The translations under genes and the position numbers were made by a program. Below are positions 33,532 through 41,876 of a stretch of DNA of 42,235 nt, piece by piece. How positions within the stretch are numbered: position 1 is the first letter of the stretch; the number at the start of each line of letters is the position of its first letter. The notes under the pieces are model-generated. The model saw only the letters and a list, made by a program, of their open reading frames with translations, had not been told where the DNA came from and did not search any database. Source of the stretch: JBAUHN01 sp049680295 (lineage in GTDB: Bacteria; Pseudomonadota; Alphaproteobacteria; Rhodobacterales; Rhodobacteraceae); contig JBAUHN010000085.1 of the NCBI GenBank assembly GCA_049680295.1, forward strand, positions 1-42,235, in the 5' to 3' direction.

Positions 33532-34769
33532 CACGACACCACCTTTTTGCGCCACGGCTGTGATTTGAACCAACCTGCACCAAAGGCCGTTGCGATCAGC
33601 ACGCCAGCGCCGGCAAAATTGACCAGCACAACTGTCAGCGTTTCACGTCCCATCATATCCATGACAAACCCCATGACGCGGGCCATGAACATGCTGACCA
33701 CAAAAACCGCCAATGATTGTTGACCCACTTTCAGGATCACCGCCAAGACCCGTTGCCAAATCCGCGCAACCACGTTTTCGCCCACAGCCAGCAGACGCGC
33801 GCCTTTGTCGCCAGCCGCAACCCAGCACAGATAAGCAAGCGACAGGAAATGCACATAGCGCAATATGCCAAAGTCTGATTTGTTGATCAGCGGTTTGTTG
33901 GCGATCCGCCAATCGCGCGCCCAATCAAATCCAAATTCGCGCATGCCAATATTTGAAAAGGGCACATTGGCCAGCACAATCACCGCAGCCAATACCACAA
34001 GCAGCACAGACACCGGTGGTTTTGGTATCCAGCCGCGCATGAAAGCAAAGCCGGTGAAAAAGATCAGCTGCCAGCCAAAGGGGTTGAAAAACCAGTTGCG
34101 CTGCGACCATGGCTCGGCCGGTAGGGCAAAATGCAAAGATTCCAGCCCAAAAGCGGTCACAAGCGCCTTTTGTGCCATCAACCAGACAAGGATCATAAAG
34201 CCCGCGACCAACCCCAGATGCACCCGTGACAGCGCCATGATGATCGGCATCATCAGCAGCACAACCATATACATCGGCAGTATGTCGAAATAATTGGGCA
34301 CATAGGTCAGTGTCATCAGGCCGACCATTTGCGGTGCCGGATCGGCAAAGAATTTCCACAGGTTGAGCGAGCCGATATAGTGTTTGTCAAAGCCACCATA
34401 AAGATCAATTGCCGCCAGCAATGTGGCCACCGCCATGAACAGACCGATATGCGCCCAATAGACCTGCCAGACGCGAAACCCAACACGGGCTGACCCCAAG
34501 CGCCAGCCAACGGTGTCAAAGCCACGTCCAAAAGCAATTGCAGATGCCATACCCGAGCAGAACACAAAAATCTCGGTGGCATCGGAAAACCCCCAGCGCG
34601 CCGGAATCCATGAGGTAAAGAAATTGCCCGGCGTATGGGCCATCAGGATGATGAACATCGCAATGCCGCGAAAGAAATCGAGCCGAAGGTCGCGGCTGCG
34701 CGCAGGTGATCCGGCCGCAGGGGCAGCCACAGGGCGCGAAGGGGCAAGGGAAGGATCGGCAAGTGTCAT
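33531..34769 (-). CDS. opgC: OpgC-type membrane protein (glucan succinyltransferase family)
   Basis: Polytopic inner-membrane protein of 412 residues with about ten hydrophobic segments. It belongs to the OpgC branch of membrane acyltransferases that add succinyl groups to periplasmic glucans. The start RDLRLDFFRGIAMFIILMAHTPGNFF, the conserved WGFSDATEIFVFCSGMASAIAFGR and YVPNYFDILPMYMVVLLMMPII are typical. It is first of the three opg genes, all tightly overlapping. The genes' osmotic regulation cannot be judged from sequence. Confidence 0.9.
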   Translation of the reverse strand: MTLADPSLAPSRPVAAPAAGSPARSRDLRLDFFRGIAMFIILMAHTPGNFFTSWIPARWGFSDATEIFVFCSGMASAIAFGRGFDTVGWRLGSARVGFRVWQVYWAHIGLFMAVATLLAAIDLYGGFDKHYIGSLNLWKFFADPAPQMVGLMTLTYVPNYFDILPMYMVVLLMMPIIMALSRVHLGLVAGFMILVWLMAQKALVTAFGLESLHFALPAEPWSQRNWFFNPFGWQLIFFTGFAFMRGWIPKPPVSVLLVVLAAVIVLANVPFSNIGMREFGFDWARDWRIANKPLINKSDFGILRYVHFLSLAYLCWVAAGDKGARLLAVGENVVARIWQRVLAVILKVGQQSLAVFVVSMFMARVMGFVMDMMGRETLTVVLVNFAGAGVLIATAFGAGWFKSQPWRKKVVS

Positions 34770-35104
34770 GGCCGGTCTCTATTCAATCTGGTTTGCGTTG
34801 TCATTGTCAAAGCGATCACTGCGCGGACTTGCGCTGTGTATCGGCCAAGACATCGCACAACATGCTGTTCCAACTGTGCAATGGGTCTGTTGTGTCCAAT
34901 GTCACCGGACTGTTACGGATATGATACTTCATTCGGCCGCACCTATGGGTCATCGTTAAACTCTTGTTTACATCAAACTAATTCAGCGCGGAGTGGAACT
35001 GAGGGAGGTACACGCCAAAGTGAAGGCCCGTGTTATTTTCGCGCCCAATTCTTTCAAAAGACCGGCTCCACCGGCGGGAAGCGGCTGGAAAAAGTGCGGT
35101 AATT
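34770..35104. other. Intergenic region upstream of opgC
   Basis: 335 bp with no supported gene. It should hold the opgC promoter on the leftward strand; the most AT-rich part is about 34955-34983. Short frames here on the plus strand look like chance. Near 35056-35075 a weak leftward hairpin with a short U-rich tail may terminate the upstream CoA-transferase transcript. Confidence 0.4.
35056..35075 (-). terminator. Weak terminator after the CoA-transferase gene
   Basis: On the leftward strand GCCGG-TGGAG-CCGGT can form a five-pair stem (one G-U pair) followed by CTTTTG, 29 bases after the stop codon at 35105. Short stem and short T run. Confidence 0.3.
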
Positions 35105-36316
35105 CTAGTCTTTCGTGTCTTTGGACACGCGCAGTGTTTCAAGTACGGCATCCGTGTCCTGACCAAAATGCGGCGGTGGGCAGCGGTAACGTACAGGTGT
35201 GGCTGAAAACTTGAGCGGATTGGCCAGTAGCGATACCGATCCACCAGATGCCGCATCCGCTGCGACGTCAACAACGGCGCCGCGGGCTTGCGCCTGATCC
35301 GAGTGCAACGCCTCTGCCACTGTATTGATCGGGCCGACCGGCACCTTTACCGCCCGCAATCTTTGCAACACGTCGTCCTTGCTCAGGCGCGCAAGGGCAG
35401 GGGCGATCTGCGCGATCAGGTCCGCCCGGTTTTCAATCCGGGCAAGGTTGGTGGTGTAATCGGGGTCCGCTGCCAGATCGGCCACACCTATGGCGTCGCA
35501 AAACCGGGCAAATTGCGCGTCATTGCCCACGGCGACCAAGATATGGCCGTCACTTACCTCAAATGCATCATAAGGAACGATGTTCGGATGCGCATTGCCG
35601 CGCCGTTCGGGCAGGGTGCCGGAGGTCAGGAAATTAGTGCCCTCGTTGATGAGCCAGGCCATTTGCGTATCGACCAGAGCTAGATCAATATGCTGGCCTT
35701 CGCCGGTCGCATCGCGGTGGCGCAGTGCGGCGAGAATCCCGACAGTCGCGTACATCCCGCACATCACGTCTGCGATGCCAACGCCAACTTTCATGGGCGG
35801 CCCATCGGGCGCGCCTGTCAACGACATGATGCCGCCGTACCCCTGCGCCATCAGATCATAGCCGGGTTGTTCGCGGTTGGGGCCGGTTTGCCCAAAGCCT
35901 GAGATCGAACAATAGACCAATTCAGGATGCGCCTTGAGCAGAGTGTCATGATCCAGACCGTATTTGGTCAACCCGCCGGGTTTGTAATTCTCGATCACCA
36001 CATCAGCCCGCGCGGCAAGTTGGCGAATGATGTCCTGCCCCTCAGCAGTCGAGATATCGACCGCGATGGATTGTTTGTTGCGGTTTGCGGCCATGAAATA
36101 GGCGCTTAGATCGGTGCGTTTGCCCTCTTTATCATGCGCAAAGTTTGGCCCCCAGCCACGGGTGTCATCGCCACCGGTCTTGGGGTTTTCAACCTTGATT
36201 ACGGTAGCGCCCAGATCACCCAGCAACTGCGTTGCGGTAGGTCCGGCAAGAATGCGACTAAGGTCCAGCACCACAAGCCCGTCCAGGGCCATCGGCGTCT
36301 CAGATGCGGCCATCAT
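35105..36316 (-). CDS. Family III CoA-transferase (CaiB/BaiF family)
   Basis: Transfers CoA between carboxylic acids, 403 residues. It starts VVLDLSRILAGPTATQLLGDLGATVIKVE and has DVVIENYKPGGLTKYGL. The nucleophilic Asp is predicted at D183 in VGIADVMCGMYA, followed by GEGQHIDLALVD. Acid substrate is unknown; formyl-, succinyl- and acetyl-type members are all possible. The upstream TPP-enzyme gene ends 17 bases inside this gene's start (ATGs at 36316 and 36313), so the two are coupled and probably act in one pathway. Confidence 0.9.
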   Translation of the reverse strand: MMAASETPMALDGLVVLDLSRILAGPTATQLLGDLGATVIKVENPKTGGDDTRGWGPNFAHDKEGKRTDLSAYFMAANRNKQSIAVDISTAEGQDIIRQLAARADVVIENYKPGGLTKYGLDHDTLLKAHPELVYCSISGFGQTGPNREQPGYDLMAQGYGGIMSLTGAPDGPPMKVGVGIADVMCGMYATVGILAALRHRDATGEGQHIDLALVDTQMAWLINEGTNFLTSGTLPERRGNAHPNIVPYDAFEVSDGHILVAVGNDAQFARFCDAIGVADLAADPDYTTNLARIENRADLIAQIAPALARLSKDDVLQRLRAVKVPVGPINTVAEALHSDQAQARGAVVDVAADAASGGSVSLLANPLKFSATPVRYRCPPPHFGQDTDAVLETLRVSKDTKD

Positions 36317-37922
36317 AAGCCCCCCGGTCAATCACTGCAGCAATAACACTGAAAGTGTCAGCGCTCAGCGCGGTTTCCAACGCACCCGACAACGCGCTGC
36401 GCGACGTGACCGTGTGCCCCGCACCGCCAAAAGCGACAGCCATCGCCGCAAAGTCGTGATGCGCAAAATCGACGCCCCGGTTTTTCATCTGCCGACCCCG
36501 TTGCTTGAGTTCAATCAGCGACAGCGACGCATCCACAAAGACCAAAAAGATCGTTTGCAGTTTCAACTCGGCAGCGGTCGCCAATTCCCCTGCAACCATC
36601 AAGAACCCGGCATCCCCGGAAAATGAAACGACAGGACGGTCAGGGTCGGCCAGCTTGGCCCCCATCGCCAACGGCAAGGCGCAGCCCATTGTGCACAGCG
36701 CCGAAGACTGCATAAGCCCGCGCGGCTCATAACACTCCCACATCTGCGACAATAAAATACGGTGCGCGCCGCTGTCTGCTGTGGCCAATGTATCGCGAGG
36801 CAGGGTCTTGCGGCAGGTGTCAATTATCGCCGCAGGTCCCCAATCTTCTGTCACAGGAAACGCAGCGTTCAGCGCTGATTTGGTCACCGCAATCTCATCA
36901 CCCGGCCAGGTTTCCTGCGCGGCTAGCCCATCTGACAATGCCGTCAGGGTTGCCGCAGTATCGGAAATGAAATTCAGGCTGGATTGATGCATATAGTGGT
37001 GGTTGGGTGCTGCGGTGATGTCGATGATATTCTGGGTCTGCGGCGACCAGACATTGCGCCAGCCGGGGCGCATCTCAATCGGGTCATATCCAACGCATAG
37101 GATCAGATCAGCCTGACGGACCAAGGGCAAAAGATGCGTGTCTGCCAAGGGTGACAGCCCCGCCCCGCCCAACGACAGCGGATGATCCTCGGGCAGCATG
37201 CCTTTGGCTTTGTAGGTGGTGATAACGGGGGTACCAAATTCTTCTGCAAAGCGTTTGATCACAGGGCTTGCGCCCTCATTCATTGCATCGACACCGACAA
37301 TCATCACCGGACGGCGTGCGGCTGCCAACCACCCACGGGCCGTTTCGAGATCAGCGCCAGCAGGCGCCGTCACCGTCGCCGCTGCGCGCAAAGTCGGTGG
37401 CGTTCCGGGAATTTGGGCGTCCGCGACAGAAATCGGCACGTCAATATGCACCGGGCCGGGGCGGCCTTCGCAAGCGATGGCCACGGCCTTGTCGGCAATA
37501 ACATGGGCCGCACCGGGAATCAGCGTGAACGTCGCCTTGGTAATCGGGCGAAAGACCTGGCCCTGATCGAGAACCTGATGGGTATAGGTTTGCGCCTCAT
37601 CCGCATCGACCGCACCGCTAAGAACCAGCATCGGCACCCGGTCTTGCAGGGCATTGGCCACCGCGTTCACCCCATTCAGCGCACCCGGCCCAACAGTGGC
37701 GACCAAAATCGCCGGCGCGCCCGTACGGTGATAGGCACCTTCGGCCATAAACGCAGCGGCATTTTCATGCTTGGCCAAGACAAAACGGATGCCTGCATCT
37801 TCGAGCGCGTCCACAAGTGTCAGAACCTCGCCACCGGGCATTCCAAAAGCATGGCGGCATCCGGCAGCAAAAAGGCGTCGCGCCAAGGCATCGGCGGCCC
37901 GAATGGTAGTGTGCTTGATCAA
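36300..37922 (-). CDS. Acetolactate synthase-like TPP-dependent enzyme
   Basis: Thiamine-pyrophosphate enzyme of 540 residues with the three domains of the acetolactate synthase/decarboxylase superfamily. The catalytic Glu is E53 in KHENAAAFMAEG, followed by VGPGALNGVNAVANA. The cofactor motif is GDAGF (436-440) ending in VFVDASLSLIELKQ, so the usual GDG-NN is changed to GDA-VD. It resembles acetolactate synthase more than oxalyl-CoA decarboxylase. The likely start is TTG at 37922, with AGGAG eight bases upstream; a GTG frame start at 37961 crosses a possible hairpin (37941-37962) and has no ribosome site. Its reaction is unknown. The partner gene is a CoA-transferase. Confidence 0.85.
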   Translation of the reverse strand: MIKHTTIRAADALARRLFAAGCRHAFGMPGGEVLTLVDALEDAGIRFVLAKHENAAAFMAEGAYHRTGAPAILVATVGPGALNGVNAVANALQDRVPMLVLSGAVDADEAQTYTHQVLDQGQVFRPITKATFTLIPGAAHVIADKAVAIACEGRPGPVHIDVPISVADAQIPGTPPTLRAAATVTAPAGADLETARGWLAAARRPVMIVGVDAMNEGASPVIKRFAEEFGTPVITTYKAKGMLPEDHPLSLGGAGLSPLADTHLLPLVRQADLILCVGYDPIEMRPGWRNVWSPQTQNIIDITAAPNHHYMHQSSLNFISDTAATLTALSDGLAAQETWPGDEIAVTKSALNAAFPVTEDWGPAAIIDTCRKTLPRDTLATADSGAHRILLSQMWECYEPRGLMQSSALCTMGCALPLAMGAKLADPDRPVVSFSGDAGFLMVAGELATAAELKLQTIFLVFVDASLSLIELKQRGRQMKNRGVDFAHHDFAAMAVAFGGAGHTVTSRSALSGALETALSADTFSVIAAVIDRGAYDGRI

Positions 37923-38035
37923 CGTATCGCTCCTGTCAAATGTGGCTGTACTTAGGGCCACACAAGATCACGGTGCGGATATCGGGGCAATGCACCATTC
38001 TGTTGGGAATGTTGCAGCTTGCCCCAAACCTGCGC

Positions 38036-38599
38036 TTAGCGGCGACGATCCCGGCGCGAAGACATCGGTTGAAAGGCCACGCCGACATGGGCTTCGCAAT
38101 AGGGTTTGCCCTGCTGTACCGGCAATCCGCAAAACCAAAAGTCATCTGTCGCCGGATCACCAACCGGCCATTTGCACGTGCGCTCTGTCAACTCCATCAA
38201 AGACAGGCGTTTCGCCTTTTTCTCGATTTCGCTGACTTTGGCCAGTGCTTCGGGGCTGATTTCATTGGCAGATGGCTGCGGTGGCAGCGGTTGCCCGGCT
38301 GGAATGATATGCTTGCGCGCCGGTAAATTTGGCTTTGGTGCAGGCTCGGCCTTGGCGGGTTCCGCGCTTTTTGGCGCCGCTTTGGGTTTCGGATCTGCCT
38401 TTGGTGCAGCCTTGGCCTTCGGCTCGGATTTTGCCGCGGTACCGGGACTTGCTGCGCGGTTGGACAGTCCCAACCGATGCACTTTGCCGATCACTGCATT
38501 GCGGGTCACACCGCCAAGCTCTTTGGCGATCTGGCTGGCGGATTGTCCCTCCCCCCACATTTTTTTGAGCAGTTCAACGCGGTCGTCTGTCCAGGACAT
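38036..38599 (-). CDS. gcrA: Cell-cycle regulator GcrA
   Basis: Alphaproteobacterial cell-cycle transcription factor that binds RNA polymerase sigma-70 and promoters carrying CcrM-methylated GANTC sites. The 187 residues begin MSWTDDRVELLKKMWGEGQS with the helix-turn-helix SASQIAKELGGVTRNAVIGKVHRLGL. A low-complexity Lys/Ala/Pro linker (about 55-100) joins the C-terminal domain ending CKWPVGDPATDDFWFCG-YC-H. The ATG at 38599 is chosen by homology to the family start; the longer frame to 38650 is rejected. Confidence 0.95.
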   Translation of the reverse strand: MSWTDDRVELLKKMWGEGQSASQIAKELGGVTRNAVIGKVHRLGLSNRAASPGTAAKSEPKAKAAPKADPKPKAAPKSAEPAKAEPAPKPNLPARKHIIPAGQPLPPQPSANEISPEALAKVSEIEKKAKRLSLMELTERTCKWPVGDPATDDFWFCGLPVQQGKPYCEAHVGVAFQPMSSRRDRRR

Positions 38600-38933
38600 T
38601 TGCCATTCCCTAGCTAAAAAGCGGCCCAAATTGCGGACCGCCTTGATCAATCTTTTCAGTCCCCTATTCTAATCACTGCGGCCTGAGTTACAAGGCGATA
38701 CGTCACGAAGAAAAAAACCGCTTTCCAGGGCGGTGATGGGCCGCTAAAAGCCCCCTATGATCACAGACACATATACTGCGACCCGACGACGTTTGCGCCT
38801 GCGCGCCTGACGCCTCCCGCTTTTTGTGATCGCACGCCAAATCTGGCGCAATACCCCAAAAATTGTTGACCTGCCCGCATCACTGATGCACGTCTTGGCC
38901 TTTGATGCCGGTCCTAACACAAAGGATGATCCA
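38600..38933. other. Divergent region between gcrA and argD with a possible small leftward gene
   Basis: 334 bp. It must hold the promoters of gcrA and argD. A leftward frame ends at 38744 with an arginine-rich tail (RRQARRRKRRRVAVYVS) and has no good ATG near it; a leftward terminator follows at 38710-38734. A perfect 13-bp dyad GCATCA-C-TGATGC lies at 38877-38889, 45 bp before argD, next to TTGACC at 38866-38871. A small RNA or short protein is possible. Confidence 0.35.
38710..38734 (-). terminator. Leftward terminator upstream of gcrA
   Basis: In the leftward direction ACCGC-CCTGGAAA-GCGGT is followed by a run of Ts (seven counting the last stem T). The stem is short (5 bp) but the T run is strong. 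No known gene ends just before it, so it probably terminates an unannotated short transcript. Confidence 0.55.
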
Positions 38934-40109
38934 ATGATCACGACCCTATTGCCGACCTACGCACGCGCACCGCTTAGCTTTGTAAAAGGCGAAGGCAGCT
39001 GGCTGATCGAGGCAGATGGCCGACGTTTTCTGGATCTGGCCGCAGGCATTGCCGTGACATCCTTGGGTCATGCGCATCCTGCGTTGGTCAAGGCGCTGAC
39101 CGATCAGGCAGGCGCTTTGTGGCACACCTCAAATCTCTATCAGATCCCGCAACAACAAGCGCTGGGCGAGAGGTTGGTCGAACACACTTTCGGCGATACT
39201 GTGTTTTTCACCAACTCAGGCACCGAGGCCTGCGAGTTGGCGGTCAAAATGGCGCGTAAATACTGGTATGATAAAGGTCAGCCCGACCGCACTCAGATCA
39301 TCGCGTTCGAAGGCTCGTTTCATGGCCGCAGCACCGCCGGAATTGCGGCCGCCGGCTCTGAAAAAATGACCCAGGGGTTTGGACCCTTATTGCCGGATTT
39401 TGTGCATCTTCCGTTTGGCGATCACGAGGCTTTGCACGCTGCCATCTCCGACAAAGTGGCCGCCATCCTGATTGAACCTGTCCAGGGCGAAGGTGGCATT
39501 CGCACTGTGCCTGATCAATGCCTCAAAGGCCTGCGCGATCTTTGTGATGAGCATGGTATTTTGTTGATCCTGGACGAAGTGCAATGCGGCGTGGGCCGAA
39601 CTGGAAAACTATTTGCCCACGAATGGGCCGGAATAACGCCTGATATCATGATGGTCGCAAAGGGCCTTGGCGGCGGGTTTCCCATAGGCGCGGTGGTCGC
39701 AACCGAGGATGCCGCCAGCGGCATGACCCTCGGCACCCATGGCTCGACCTATGGGGGCAACCCCCTGGGCTGCGCTGTCGGCTGCGCGGTGATGGACATA
39801 ATCGCCGACCCGAATTTCCTGGAGGACATAAACCGTAAAGCCGGTCTGATGCGCCAAAAGCTGGAAGGGCTGGTCGCCGCACACCCGGATGTCTTCGAAG
39901 AGGTGCGTGGATCAGGCCTGATGCTTGGGCTGAAATGCAAGCGGCCCAACACAGAAATCGTCAAAGCCGGGTTTGACAGCTTGCTCTTAACCGTTCCGGC
40001 CGCTGACAATGTGGTACGGCTGCTTCCGGCGCTGACAATCACCGACGCTGAAATCTCACAAGCAATAGACCGGCTCGATGCGGCGGCCGCCACTGTGACA
40101 CCGTCTTGA
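38934..40109 (+). CDS. argD: Acetylornithine aminotransferase
   Basis: PLP class III transaminase of arginine synthesis, converting N-acetylglutamate semialdehyde to acetylornithine, and often also acting in lysine synthesis. The product is 391 residues. Features: FFTNSGTEACELAVKMAR (92-109), FEGSFHGRSTA, EPVQGEGGIR (181-190), the cofactor Asp214 in LILDEVQCGVGRTG, and the PLP lysine K243 in MMVAKGLGGGFPIG. The ATG at 38934 has AAGGA upstream; a longer frame from 38826 is rejected. argF follows, so this is an arginine pair. Confidence 0.93.
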   Translation: MITTLLPTYARAPLSFVKGEGSWLIEADGRRFLDLAAGIAVTSLGHAHPALVKALTDQAGALWHTSNLYQIPQQQALGERLVEHTFGDTVFFTNSGTEACELAVKMARKYWYDKGQPDRTQIIAFEGSFHGRSTAGIAAAGSEKMTQGFGPLLPDFVHLPFGDHEALHAAISDKVAAILIEPVQGEGGIRTVPDQCLKGLRDLCDEHGILLILDEVQCGVGRTGKLFAHEWAGITPDIMMVAKGLGGGFPIGAVVATEDAASGMTLGTHGSTYGGNPLGCAVGCAVMDIIADPNFLEDINRKAGLMRQKLEGLVAAHPDVFEEVRGSGLMLGLKCKRPNTEIVKAGFDSLLLTVPAADNVVRLLPALTITDAEISQAIDRLDAAAATVTPS

Positions 40110-40140
40110 TCTTCCAATTGGCCCAAATATCGCGGGGGTT

Positions 40141-40156
40141 TGGGGGCTGGCCCCCA
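40141..40156. repeat. GC-rich hairpin between argD and argF
   Basis: TGGGGG-CTGG-CCCCCA, exact 6-bp arms, preceded by CGCGGGGGTT. No T run. From memory, similar G-rich hairpins after genes are frequent in Rhodobacteraceae; possibly a repeat or a partial terminator. Confidence 0.45.
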
Positions 40157-40190
40157 TATGCCCTGCAATAACGTATAAGCGATAATTAAT

Positions 40191-41117
40191 ATGAACCATT
40201 TTCTGGATATCCATCTGACCGATCCTACGGATCTCAGGCATATGATCGACACTGCAGCTTCCATGAAAGCCGCGCGCCAGGGCCGCCCGCTTGGCGCGCT
40301 GGATCAGGATCAGCCGCTCAAGGACCGCATGGTTGCTCTCATTTTTGAAAAACCCTCGACCAGAACCCGCGTCTCTTTCGATGTCGGCGTGCGGCAGATG
40401 GGGGGGCAATCTATGGTTCTGTCGGGCAATGATATGCAATTGGGACATGGCGAAACCATCGCCGATACCGCCCGGGTGCTCAGCCGCTATGTCGATTTGA
40501 TCATGATCCGCACCTTTGACGAAACCGTGCTCACTGAAATGGCCGAGTTTGCAAGCGTGCCAGTGATTAACGGTCTGACGGACCGGACACATCCGTGTCA
40601 GATCATGGCTGATGTCCTCACCTATGAGGAACACCGCGGGCCGATAAAGGGCAAAAAGGTCGTTTGGTCAGGGGATGGCAACAACGTGTGCGGATCGTTT
40701 TTACATGCCGCAGCACAATTCGGCTTTGATCTGACGTTCACCGGTCCGCCCACTCTTGATCCGGAAGTGGAATTCGTGGCGCTGGCGCGGTCCAAAGGCT
40801 GTGACATTTCGATAGAACGAGACCCGGTCAAAGCTGTTGAGGGGGCTGACTTGGTGGTCACGGACACTTGGGTCAGCATGCATGATGGCCAATCGGCCCG
40901 CGAGCGGCGGCACAATCAATTGCGTCCCTATCAGGTGAATGAATTTCTGATGTCGCATGCCAAGCCTGACGCGCTGTTTATGCATTGCCTTCCCGCGCAC
41001 CGCGAAGATGAGGCAACATCGGCTGTGATGGATGGTCCGCAATCTGTCATTTTCGACGAGGCGGAAAACCGTTTGCATGCGCAAAAGGCCATTCTGCGCT
41101 GGTGTCTGGGTGTTTGA
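40191..41117 (+). CDS. argF: Ornithine carbamoyltransferase
   Basis: Makes citrulline from ornithine and carbamoyl phosphate in the cytoplasm; 308 residues, normal length. Carbamoyl-phosphate motif STRTR is at 56-60, HPCQ at 134-137, and the ornithine-binding DTWVSMHD at 225-232 with HCLPAHR at 265-271. The start at 40191 is preceded by an AT-rich stretch (GATAATTAAT) with no recognisable Shine-Dalgarno, unusual for this window, so translation may be leaderless or depend on low structure. It lies 81 bp after argD, with a GC-rich hairpin between. Confidence 0.95.
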   Translation: MNHFLDIHLTDPTDLRHMIDTAASMKAARQGRPLGALDQDQPLKDRMVALIFEKPSTRTRVSFDVGVRQMGGQSMVLSGNDMQLGHGETIADTARVLSRYVDLIMIRTFDETVLTEMAEFASVPVINGLTDRTHPCQIMADVLTYEEHRGPIKGKKVVWSGDGNNVCGSFLHAAAQFGFDLTFTGPPTLDPEVEFVALARSKGCDISIERDPVKAVEGADLVVTDTWVSMHDGQSARERRHNQLRPYQVNEFLMSHAKPDALFMHCLPAHREDEATSAVMDGPQSVIFDEAENRLHAQKAILRWCLGV

Positions 41118-41183
41118 GAGCACGGGCTTCTTGGCAATAGGCGTCAAAATTGAGTATTTTCAGAAGGGTGAAGCGCTGACGCG

Positions 41184-41681
41184 TTAGACTTTGCGTAGAA
41201 TGGATTTCAGGTCCGGCTCACGTACCAGTTTTGCGGCTGCTTCGGGCGTAAACCATTTGCGGGTGCGCTGACCTTCTTCGGGGTATTTCTTAGCAATATC
41301 ATGCACTTTTGCCAAAAAAACTTGGGTTTCAATTGGTTTGGATTGTCCGTTTGGCATGCCTTTGTCATAGTCGTACTGCCCTATCGGGCATGGATCTATT
41401 TGCGCCTGACTGACGCCTGCCTCTTCCCATGCTTCCTGAAGCGCAGAGCCCGAATCGTCGAGGCCTTTTATCGGCCAGCCTTTTGGAACAATCCAGCGGC
41501 CTGTGTCGCGGCTGGTGATCAGCAAGACCTGTTTTCCTGCCTTTGTCTGACGATAGCAAACTGCGGCGACCTGACGGCGTTTCGCAATAGGCGCAGTTTG
41601 GTTTTTTATTGAGTTCCAAGCGGAACGGACTGCGCGGTACGGCGATGTTACCGCACTAGTAAAATCAAAGGTACTTTTCAT
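41184..41681 (-). CDS. NUDIX hydrolase, diphosphoinositol/dinucleoside polyphosphate type
   Basis: 165-residue Nudix protein. The Nudix box spans G68-V90 (GWPIKG to QEAWEEAGV) with the metal-binding E83, E86 and E87 kept, while the first Glu of the consensus is Leu74 and the Arg before E83 is Gln82. The lead-in RWIVPKGWP is typical of a widespread alphaproteobacterial subgroup resembling diphosphoinositol polyphosphate phosphohydrolases. Substrate unknown. Convergent with argF. Confidence 0.88.
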   Translation of the reverse strand: MKSTFDFTSAVTSPYRAVRSAWNSIKNQTAPIAKRRQVAAVCYRQTKAGKQVLLITSRDTGRWIVPKGWPIKGLDDSGSALQEAWEEAGVSQAQIDPCPIGQYDYDKGMPNGQSKPIETQVFLAKVHDIAKKYPEEGQRTRKWFTPEAAAKLVREPDLKSILRKV

Positions 41682-41876
41682 AATCGAAAATGGATATCAG
41701 TTTTATCCACAAGATTCAACTAGTTCGCTTGCGACAAACCATCCGGCGTGACCTGGGATGCTCTTTTATCCTGCGCTCGGTGGCGTATCTGAGGACAGTA
41801 TTCGCGGAAAACCGCGCGTCGGCAGGTCCTGAAAGCTGAGACACTTCTGCCAATTCTTGGGCCGTCGCCGGAAAAG
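41682..41876. other. Intergenic region with no supported feature
   Basis: 195 bp upstream of the NUDIX gene. No recognisable gene: open frames here share no family resemblance and overlap the end of the acetyltransferase gene. It should hold the NUDIX promoter; I see no clear element. Confidence 0.4.

Noticed and set aside
35105..37922. Oxalate degradation operon (frc-oxc)
   Set aside because: The CoA-transferase fits, but the TPP enzyme has acetolactate synthase-like stretches and lacks the overall resemblance to oxalyl-CoA decarboxylase, so I kept the function open.
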